The position numbers and the translations under genes were made by a program. Positions 58,100 through 64,000 of a stretch of DNA of 64,000 nt are shown here, one piece after another. The notes beneath the pieces are model-generated. The model saw nothing but the letters and a program-made list of their open reading frames with translations, was not told where the DNA came from and did not search any database. Within the stretch, counting starts at the first letter, position 1. Every line of letters begins with the position of its first letter. This DNA comes from Massilia eburnea (lineage in GTDB: Bacteria; Pseudomonadota; Gammaproteobacteria; Burkholderiales; Burkholderiaceae_D). The DNA is taken from the NCBI RefSeq assembly GCF_009720745.1, contig NZ_WNKX01000013.1, positions 93,947-157,946 of the forward strand, given 5' to 3'.

Positions 58100-60316
58100 A
58101 TGAACCCGATCCTCCCGACGCCCCAGCCTCCGGCACCGGAATTCCAGCCACGCTTGCTGCTGGTCGACGACGAACCGCGGCTGCTGTCCTCCCTGTACGA
58201 ACTGCTGCGCGTGCAGGACAGCTACCAGCTGGTCACCGCCACCGACGGCGCCGAAGCCCTGGCCGCGCTGAACCGCCAGCGCTTCGACCTGCTGCTGCTG
58301 GACCTGCGCCTGCCCGACATGAGCGGCCACGAGATCATGGATTTCGTGAACGCGCGCGAGATCGACTGCGACGTGATCGTGATGAGCGGCGAAGCCGGCA
58401 TCGAAGCGGCCATCGGCGCCCTAAAGCGCGGCGCCTACGACTACCTGCGCAAGCCGTACAACCCGCCCGAGCTGCTGAAGACGGTGGAGAACGCGCTGCA
58501 GAAGCGCCGCCTGGCGGTGGAGAACACGCGCATCGCCCAGCGCCTGGAAAACTCGGAAAAGATGTACCGCTACCTGGTGGACAGCTCGCCCGACATCATC
58601 TACACCCTGAACCACGAAGGCTGCTTCACCTTCGTCAACGACCGCGCCTACCAGCTGCTGGGCTACCCGCGCGAAGAGCTGATCGGCCGCCACTACTCGG
58701 TGCTGGTGCACGACGAAGACCAGGAGCGCGCACGCTATGTCTTCAACGAGCGCCGGGTCGACGAGCGCGCCTCGCGCAACGTGGAGCTGCGCCTGAAGTG
58801 CAACAACAGCGCCGCCGGCGACCGCACCTTCAACAACACCCTGATGACGATCTCGCTCAACGCGATCGGCATGCATGTGCCGGGCGAGCAAGTGGCCAAG
58901 CACGAATTCTTCGGCACCTACGGCGTGGCGCGCGACATCACCGACCGCAAACGCGCCGAGGAGATGATCTCCTACCAGGCCTACCACGACATCCTGACCG
59001 ACCTGCCCAACCGCATCCTGTTCAAGGACCGCCTGGGCCTGGCCGTGATCCAGGCCAAGCGCAAGCTCACCGAGCTGGCGGTGATGTTCATCGACCTGGA
59101 CCGCTTCAAGCTGGTCAACGACACGCTGGGCCACGTCAAAGGCGACGAGCTGCTGCAGCAGGCCGCGCGGCGCCTGAAGGAATGCCTGCGCAAGGGCGAC
59201 ACGCTGGCGCGCCACAGCGGCGACGAATTCACCATCGTGCTGCCCGAGCTGCGCGACCGCGCCGACGCCAAGGCCATCGCCGACAAGTTCCAGGAAGCGC
59301 TGCAGCTGCCCTTCGACCTCGACGGCCACGTGGTGCACATCTCGGCCTCGATCGGCATCGCGGTCTACCCGAGCGACGGCGACTCGATCGAAGAGCTGCT
59401 GCGCCACGCCGACATCGCCATGTACCAGGTCAAGGCGCAGGGCAAGAACGGGCACAGCTTCTACCACGCCTCGATGCAGGACATGTCGCACCAGAAGATC
59501 GTGCTGGAGCAGTCGCTGCGCAAGGCGCTCGAAAACAACGAGCTGGAAATGTACTACCAGCCGCAAGTCGACATGGCCAGCGGCCGCATCATCGGCGCCG
59601 AAGGCCTGATGCGCTGGAACCACCCGACCCGCGGCCTGCTGTCGGCCGGCGAATTCCTGCCGTTCGCGGAAGAGAACGGCCTGATGCTGCCGATCTCGGA
59701 CTGGATGATCGGCGCGCTGTGCCGCGACCTCTTGCTGTGGAACGCCAATGGGGCCGACAATATCCGCCTGTCGCTGAACCTGTCGCCGCAATACCTGGAC
59801 CGCGGCGACTTCTTCGAGAAGATGCGCAATGCGCTGGCGCGCTACCAGATTTCGCCGTCGCAGATCGAAGTCGAGATCACCGAGAACATCTGCATCCGCA
59901 ACCCGCAGTACGCCATCGAGCAGCTGAACAAGCTGTGCCAGCTGGGCGTCTCGGTCGCCATCGACGACTTCGGCACCGGCTACTCCTCGCTGTCCTACCT
60001 GCACCGCTTCCCGATCCACACCATCAAGATCGACCAGAGCTTCGTCAAGGAGATCCACGACGAGCACGGCCACTATCCCGTGATCCTGGCCATCATCTCG
60101 ATCGCGCGCGGCCTCGGCCTGCACCTGGTGGCCGAAGGCGTGGAGACCGAAGTGCAGGCGCGCTACCTGGCCGCCAACGGCTGCGCCACCATGCAAGGCT
60201 ACCTGTACTACCGCCCGATCGCCCTGACCAGTTTCATGGAAGTGCTGGCAGTGCAGAACCAGGCCGAGGCGCCATCGGCAGCCCTTGCGCCGGGCCCGCG
60301 CCTGGCGCAGGCATAA
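58100..60316 (+). CDS. Response regulator with PAS, GGDEF and EAL domains
   Basis: A 738-residue protein. REC domain about 18-135 with phospho-Asp in LLLLDLRLPDMSG; PAS about 150-285 (SPDIIYTLNHEGCFTFVND); GGDEF domain about 295-455; EAL about 465-715. The GGDEF motif reads SGDEF with an RKGD I-site five residues before. The EAL motif reads EGL (VGAEGLMRW-type context), with NLSP, EITE, DDFGTGYSSL and AEGVET kept. Phosphodiesterase activity is likely; cyclase activity is doubtful. It probably turns signals from the HDOD kinase into c-di-GMP changes. Confidence 0.93.
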   Translation: MNPILPTPQPPAPEFQPRLLLVDDEPRLLSSLYELLRVQDSYQLVTATDGAEALAALNRQRFDLLLLDLRLPDMSGHEIMDFVNAREIDCDVIVMSGEAGIEAAIGALKRGAYDYLRKPYNPPELLKTVENALQKRRLAVENTRIAQRLENSEKMYRYLVDSSPDIIYTLNHEGCFTFVNDRAYQLLGYPREELIGRHYSVLVHDEDQERARYVFNERRVDERASRNVELRLKCNNSAAGDRTFNNTLMTISLNAIGMHVPGEQVAKHEFFGTYGVARDITDRKRAEEMISYQAYHDILTDLPNRILFKDRLGLAVIQAKRKLTELAVMFIDLDRFKLVNDTLGHVKGDELLQQAARRLKECLRKGDTLARHSGDEFTIVLPELRDRADAKAIADKFQEALQLPFDLDGHVVHISASIGIAVYPSDGDSIEELLRHADIAMYQVKAQGKNGHSFYHASMQDMSHQKIVLEQSLRKALENNELEMYYQPQVDMASGRIIGAEGLMRWNHPTRGLLSAGEFLPFAEENGLMLPISDWMIGALCRDLLLWNANGADNIRLSLNLSPQYLDRGDFFEKMRNALARYQISPSQIEVEITENICIRNPQYAIEQLNKLCQLGVSVAIDDFGTGYSSLSYLHRFPIHTIKIDQSFVKEIHDEHGHYPVILAIISIARGLGLHLVAEGVETEVQARYLAANGCATMQGYLYYRPIALTSFMEVLAVQNQAEAPSAALAPGPRLAQA

Positions 60317-60335
60317 CGCGGTGGACCAAGGCAGC

Positions 60336-61943
60336 ATGCAGCGCAGCACACCGAACCAGGCCGAAATCCGCGCAGCAGCGCCGCAGGAAGGCCATTTCGT
60401 GGCCGAATTCCTGCGCGTGCGCCAGCTGGCCGAACGCGGCGTCGCCAACGCCCAGCACAGCCTGGGCTTCATGTACTTCAACGGCCAGGGCGTCGCGCAA
60501 AGTTACGAGCTGGCCGTCGCCTGGTACCGCCAGGCCGCCAACGCCGGCCTGGAACACGCGCAGTACAACCTGGGCGTGATGTTCCAGAAAGGGCAGGGCG
60601 TGGACGTCGACTTCACGGAAGCGGCGCACTGGTACCAGCTGGCCGCCGAACAGGGCTACGCCGCCGCCCAATACAACCTGGGCTGGCTGTACGCCAAAGG
60701 CCAGGGCGTGCCGCAGGACACCGAGCAGGCGCGCTACTGGTTCGCCAAGGCCGCCGAACAGGGCGACCCCGGCGCGCAGAACAACCTGGGCATGATGTAC
60801 GACACCGGCAAAGGCGTGCCGCAGGATTATGCGCAAGCGATCATGTGGTACCGCAAAGCCGCCGAACAAGGCTACGCGCGCGCCCAGTTCAACCTCGGCC
60901 TGCGCTACGACAACGGCCAAGGGGTGGCGCAGGACGGCAAGCAGGCGCTGGGCTGGTTCCGCAAGGCCGCCGAGCAAGGCTACGCCGCCGCCCAGTTCAA
61001 CCTCGCCCTGCGCTACGACAAGGGGCAGGACGTCGCCCCCGACGCCGCCCGCGCCATCAAGTGGTACACGCTGGCCGCGGAGCAGAACCACGTCAGCTCG
61101 CAATTCAACCTGGCCCTGATCTACGACAACGGCAATGGCGTAGCGCGCGACGAAGTGCTGGCGCTGCAGTGGTACCGCCGCGCCGCTGAACTGGGGCACG
61201 CCGGCGCGCAGAACAACCTGGGCCAGCGCTACGACCAGGGTCTGGGCGTGGCGCAAGACCACCGCGAAGCCGCGCACTGGTACCGCAAAGCCTCCGAATC
61301 CGGCCACCCGGCCGCGCAATACCACCTCGCCCTGCTGTACGAACAAGGCCTAGGCGTGCCGCGCGACCAGCAGGAAGCCATTTTCTGGTACCGCAAGGCC
61401 GCCGACCAGGGCCATCTGCGCGCCCAGTTCGACCTCGGCCTGCGCTATGAAACGGGACAAGGCGTGCCGCAGGATGCACGCAAGGCGCTGGCCTGGTTCC
61501 GCCGCGCCGCCGAGCAGGACTACGTGGCCGCGCAATTCATGCTGGGGCAGATCCACGACCGCGACGACGGCCCCGCGCCCGACCAGGCGCAAGCGAACGC
61601 CTGGTACCGCAAGGCCGCCGAGCAAGGCCACACGCTGGCCTGCTTCACGCTCGGCCTGCGTTATGACAATGGCCAAGGCCTGCCGCGCGACTTCAAGCAA
61701 GCCCTGTCCTGGTACCTGGCCGCAGCGCGCCAGGGCCATGCCCGCGCCCAGCTCAATGCCGGCCTGATGTTCCTCTCCGGGCAAGGCGCGGAAGCCGACG
61801 CCGAGCAGGCTTGGCGCTGGCTGTCGCTGGCCGAACGCAGCGGCCAACAAAGCGCCGCGCGTCACCTCGCCGCCGCCGCCGCCCGCCTCGCCCCGCACCA
61901 GCTGGCCGCCCTGCGCGCCGCACCGGAACTGCTGCCAGCGTGA
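60336..61943 (+). CDS. Sel1-repeat protein, 13 repeats
   Basis: A 535-residue solenoid protein without a signal peptide. Thirteen tandem 36-residue Sel1 repeats of the form AQFNLGLRYDNGQGVAQD then AL.WFRKAAEQGY cover residues about 30-500, with an Ala-rich end. The 108-base DNA unit is visibly repeated. The ATG at 60336 has AAGG upstream; a GTG at 60321 is an alternative. Sel1 proteins are interaction scaffolds. It starts 19 bases after the GGDEF-EAL gene and may help localise or tune that pathway. Confidence 0.88.
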   Translation: MQRSTPNQAEIRAAAPQEGHFVAEFLRVRQLAERGVANAQHSLGFMYFNGQGVAQSYELAVAWYRQAANAGLEHAQYNLGVMFQKGQGVDVDFTEAAHWYQLAAEQGYAAAQYNLGWLYAKGQGVPQDTEQARYWFAKAAEQGDPGAQNNLGMMYDTGKGVPQDYAQAIMWYRKAAEQGYARAQFNLGLRYDNGQGVAQDGKQALGWFRKAAEQGYAAAQFNLALRYDKGQDVAPDAARAIKWYTLAAEQNHVSSQFNLALIYDNGNGVARDEVLALQWYRRAAELGHAGAQNNLGQRYDQGLGVAQDHREAAHWYRKASESGHPAAQYHLALLYEQGLGVPRDQQEAIFWYRKAADQGHLRAQFDLGLRYETGQGVPQDARKALAWFRRAAEQDYVAAQFMLGQIHDRDDGPAPDQAQANAWYRKAAEQGHTLACFTLGLRYDNGQGLPRDFKQALSWYLAAARQGHARAQLNAGLMFLSGQGAEADAEQAWRWLSLAERSGQQSAARHLAAAAARLAPHQLAALRAAPELLPA

Positions 61944-61971
61944 GCTCCAGCGACGACAGGCTGCACCTGCG

Positions 61972-62115
61972 CGGTTCGGCGGCTTTACGCGCGGCAAAGC
62001 GTTTGGCACAGTGTTCCTGCTGACCTAGGCCGACATCGGCAACCGCTGGGGCCAAACTTATTTCTTCAGCATCATTGCCGTGCTGATGCTGTCCACGGCC
62101 TACTTGGATGGCTGA
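61972..62115 (+). pseudogene. Remnant of an unknown small membrane protein
   Basis: A frame reading FGGFTRGKAFGTVFLLT, then an amber TAG at 62026, then ADIGNRWGQTYFFSIIAVLM and STAYLDG to a TGA at 62113. The second part contains a plausible membrane helix. No clear start codon. It looks like decayed coding sequence after the Sel1 gene; family not recognised. Confidence 0.35.
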
Positions 62116-62277
62116 ATGGAACGCGACCTGGAGCGTGCCCAGGTTCGGCGTGTCGTGTGCTGGATCCAGCTGGCGCAGACCGAGCGCAGCGGCGGAAACC
62201 TCCGCCCGGCCATGCTGGACAAGGCGCGCCGCCTGTGCGCGCGCCTGCGCATCCCGCCACGGCAGTTGCAGCATTAA
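62116..62277 (+). CDS. Small basic protein or gene remnant, unknown
   Basis: A 53-residue frame from the ATG at 62116, one base after the previous remnant's stop, to a TAA at 62275. Nearly every codon ends in G or C, as in real genes here. The protein is Arg-rich, starting MERDLERAQVRRVVCWIQLA. No good Shine-Dalgarno is seen. Its stop lies at the edge of the 62276 palindrome. It could be the end of a broken larger gene. Confidence 0.35.
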   Translation: MERDLERAQVRRVVCWIQLAQTERSGGNLRPAMLDKARRLCARLRIPPRQLQH

Positions 62278-62350
62278 AGTCGGGGTCAGCTCTGGCAATC
62301 GGACATTTCGCTGCGCGAAATGTCCGATTGCCAGAGCTGACCCCGACTTT
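62276..62350. repeat. 75-base perfect palindrome, family C
   Basis: Two exact 36-base arms (62276-62311 and 62315-62350) with a TGC loop, reading AAAGTCGGGGTCAGCTCTGG from the outside. It contains GGGGTCAGC, related to the GGGTCAGACC words of family A. It separates the 62116 frame from infA on the opposite strand. Only a three-base T tail, so not a typical terminator. Confidence 0.88.
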
Positions 62351-62361
62351 CAAGTTAAATC

Positions 62362-62625
62362 TTAGCGGCGGCGCTGTTGTGGCCTTGGACTGGATGAGCC
62401 GCGCTGTTCGATGTGGCGGAACACGATGCGGCCCTTGTTCAGGTCATACGGGGACAGTTCCAGCGTTACCTTGTCGCCGGCAATAATGCGGATGAAGTTT
62501 TTCTTCATGCGGCCGCCTGTGTAAGCGATCAGCTTGTGGCCGTTGTCCAGGTCTACCCGGAAGCGCTGCTCCGGCAGGATCTCGGTGACCACGCCATTCA
62601 TTTCAATGAGTTCTTCTTTTGCCAT
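62362..62625 (-). CDS. infA: Translation initiation factor IF-1
   Basis: An 87-residue OB-fold protein (standard IF-1 is 72). [20 protein letters not shown] and [30 protein letters not shown] are typical. The extra C-terminal [11 protein letters not shown] tail is basic. Many betaproteobacteria carry two infA genes, one with the ribosomal proteins and one alone; this is the lone type. Confidence 0.94.
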   Translation of the reverse strand: MAKEELIEMNGVVTEILPEQRFRVDLDNGHKLIAYTGGRMKKNFIRIIAGDKVTLELSPYDLNKGRIVFRHIEQRGSSSPRPQQRRR

Positions 62626-62660
62626 GCTGCTTCCTTTGCGATTGGGGGGCGAGGGAGACG

Positions 62661-62687
62661 AAAAAAAAGCCCGCGTTGTTGCGGGCT
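62661..62687 (-). terminator. Rho-independent terminator of the sugar-porter gene
   Basis: AGCCCGC, loop GTTGTT, GCGGGCT, followed on the minus strand by eight T (A-run 62661-62668 on plus). It would end minus-strand transcription from the sugar-porter gene, about 190 bases after its stop, before infA. The 62688-62878 stretch otherwise shows two near-copies of GCTATCTGCA(C/A)GGTGC and no gene. Confidence 0.75.
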
Positions 62688-62878
62688 TCGTTTCAATGTA
62701 ATGCCAATATTTCAATCGCTGCTACAGCCCGTGCTATCTGCACGGTGCGAAGCGGTCAGCCAATGCTATCTGCAAGGTGCCGGCCTGTGACCTATGTTTG
62801 GTGCTACAAGGTGAAGCTCTCGAGTACTTCACCACAGAACGCAGTGTAACACACTTTTGTGCGGTGCACAAAATTATT

Positions 62879-64000
62879 TCAGCGCACGAAATGCGCTTCG
62901 ATTTCCTCCAGGGTCTTGCCCTTGGTTTCGGGCAGCAGGAAGGCGGCGGCAAGGAAGTACACCACCGTGCAGCCGGCCCAGAAGAAGAACATCGCCGCAT
63001 AGCCGTGCTGGCCGACCGTCGGCAGGAACACCGCTGCAATGGTGGTGGACACGAACTGGTTGATCAGCAGCGCAATGCTCATGCCGTTGGAGCGGATGCG
63101 GGTCGGCATCAGTTCGGACAGGGCGAGCCACACGCACACGCCCGGGCCCACCGCGAAGCTGGCGACGAACAGGCAGATCGCCAGCGTCACTTGCCAGCCA
63201 TGCGCCGCTGAAGGCAGGGCGCCGACCTGGGCCTGCTCGATACGCAACGGGGCATCGCGGCCTTGCGCCGGGTCGGCGAAAGGATTCAGGTGCAGGGCGC
63301 GGAAGAAGGCGCCGATCACGCTGTCGGGCTGCACGGTGTCTTCGCGCGAGAGCACCATCGGCGCCAGCGTCGGGTCGTCGCTGCGGCGGGTTTGCACGTT
63401 GGTGAAGGGGCCGTAGGAATAGGACACGGTCAGCAGCTGGGGCGCTGCGTCTTTTCCGGCCGGGGCGCCAAGCGCTTGCAGCGTGCCGGCGTCGAGGCGC
63501 AGCGACAAGGTGTCGCCTTTGGCTTGCGCCGCTACTACGGCACGCACGTCGCGCTGTTGGCTTTCGGCGCTGCGGAACAGCAGGCCGGCCATCAGGAGGG
63601 CCAGGACGATGCCGCCGCTGCCCACCATCAGCAGGAACTTGCGGCCCTTGCGGTCGACCAGCAGCACCGCCACCACCGTCATGAGGGCATTCAGCAGCTT
63701 GAGGCCGACGTCGGCCAGGTTGGCGGTGGAGCCGGGCAGGCCGGCCTGGTTCAGGATGTTGACCGCGTAAGCCAGCACGGAGTTGATGCCGGTTGCCTGG
63801 TTGCAGGCCAGGATCAGGCAGGCCAGCAGGAAGGGCAGCATGTAGCGGCGGCTGAAGAGGCGGTCTTCTGCTGGGCCGGCGGCAGCGGCGGCGGGCATAT
63901 TCAAGCCGGCAAGGGCGGCCGCGCCGCCACGGCCGGCGACCACGCCGCGCGCGGCGGCGATGTCGCCGTCAGTCGGACCGTTTGCTGCGGCGGTGCGTGC
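62879..64000 (-). CDS. Sugar-porter MFS permease, 5' part cut by window end
   Basis: 373 C-terminal residues are visible. ILACNQATGINSVLAYA (helix 7), LLVDRKGRKFLLM (loop 8-9), PGVCVWLALSELMPTRIRSN (helix 10) and the end signature LPETKGKTLEEIE are classic sugar-porter features. Between helices 9 and 10, where the family has a short periplasmic loop, lies a soluble stretch of about 120 residues (about RSAESQQRD to AAHGW). The sugar is unknown. The start codon is beyond base 64000. Confidence 0.9.
   Translation of the reverse strand, partial: ARTAAANGPTDGDIAAARGVVAGRGGAAALAGLNMPAAAAAGPAEDRLFSRRYMLPFLLACLILACNQATGINSVLAYAVNILNQAGLPGSTANLADVGLKLLNALMTVVAVLLVDRKGRKFLLMVGSGGIVLALLMAGLLFRSAESQQRDVRAVVAAQAKGDTLSLRLDAGTLQALGAPAGKDAAPQLLTVSYSYGPFTNVQTRRSDDPTLAPMVLSREDTVQPDSVIGAFFRALHLNPFADPAQGRDAPLRIEQAQVGALPSAAHGWQVTLAICLFVASFAVGPGVCVWLALSELMPTRIRSNGMSIALLINQFVSTTIAAVFLPTVGQHGYAAMFFFWAGCTVVYFLAAAFLLPETKGKTLEEIEAHFVR

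Noticed and set aside
60420..61900. Tandem 108-base DNA repeats as a possible CRISPR or satellite array
   Set aside because: The period equals 36 codons and the repeats encode Sel1 motifs with drift at third positions; there are no spacers.

Overview
The window is chromosomal DNA from a GC-rich betaproteobacterium. The gene content and order (fur-bamE-dapB, leuS-lptE-holA-proA, lptD-surA-pdxA-rsmA divergent from amgK-murU-pepP-ubiH, a second infA) together with the many GGGTCTGACCC-type intergenic palindromes point to Oxalobacteraceae, such as a Massilia, Duganella or Janthinobacterium relative. The genus is inferred, since no rRNA or tRNA gene is visible. About 65 protein genes are supported. 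I see no CRISPR array, intact insertion sequence or prophage.

Region 1 (1-6.3 kb) is a sucrose-use cluster: the 3' part of a TonB-dependent receptor, an amylosucrase-type GH13 enzyme, a PfkB fructokinase, an SLC45-like sugar permease and a second fructokinase paralogue. Sucrose would cross the outer membrane by the receptor and the inner membrane by the permease, be split by the GH13 enzyme, and its fructose be phosphorylated. Region 2 (6.3-15.8 kb) is iron handling: bacterioferritin with an AraC regulator and a VOC protein, a siderophore receptor with PiuC hydroxylase, bfd-tonB, and feoA-feoB with a Cys-rich membrane peptide. Fur-box-like sites lie in front of the receptor, bfd and feoA. A monooxygenase/ECF sigma pair follows. 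Region 3 (15.8-20.7 kb) has a DUF2946 protein, a second TonB receptor, a collapsed EAL-like protein, a truncated globin, a GST and a BrnT/BrnA-like toxin-antitoxin pair.

Region 4 (20.7-31.9 kb) holds a flap nuclease, an atypical receiver, mnmA-nudJ, the three-gene pnt transhydrogenase, and a minus-strand operon amgK-murU-pepP-ubiH-SBP that joins cell-wall sugar recycling to ubiquinone synthesis. Region 5 (32.0-47.1 kb) holds envelope assembly (lptD-surA), pdxA, rsmA, two paralogous lipoproteins, hrcA, fur, bamE, dapB-exbB-exbD, a barstar-like protein and map, then a small accessory island with a frameshifted gene and a 183-bp palindromic element. Region 6 (47.2-64 kb) holds leuS-lptE-holA-proA, a HemJ-like membrane protein, an RlmL-type methyltransferase, a Bcr/CflA exporter, an HDOD histidine kinase with a REC-PAS-GGDEF-EAL response regulator and a 13-repeat Sel1 protein, then infA and a sugar-porter permease cut by the window end.

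The most unusual signals are (a) at least three families of long intergenic palindromes, one of which sits exactly on or supplies stop codons; (b) the 183-bp imperfect palindrome next to a frameshifted unknown gene; (c) an operon ending in an EAL-like protein with its catalytic core missing; (d) a receiver domain without its phospho-Asp; and (e) a sugar porter with a roughly 120-residue extra loop. No wholly new system is proven from sequence alone.
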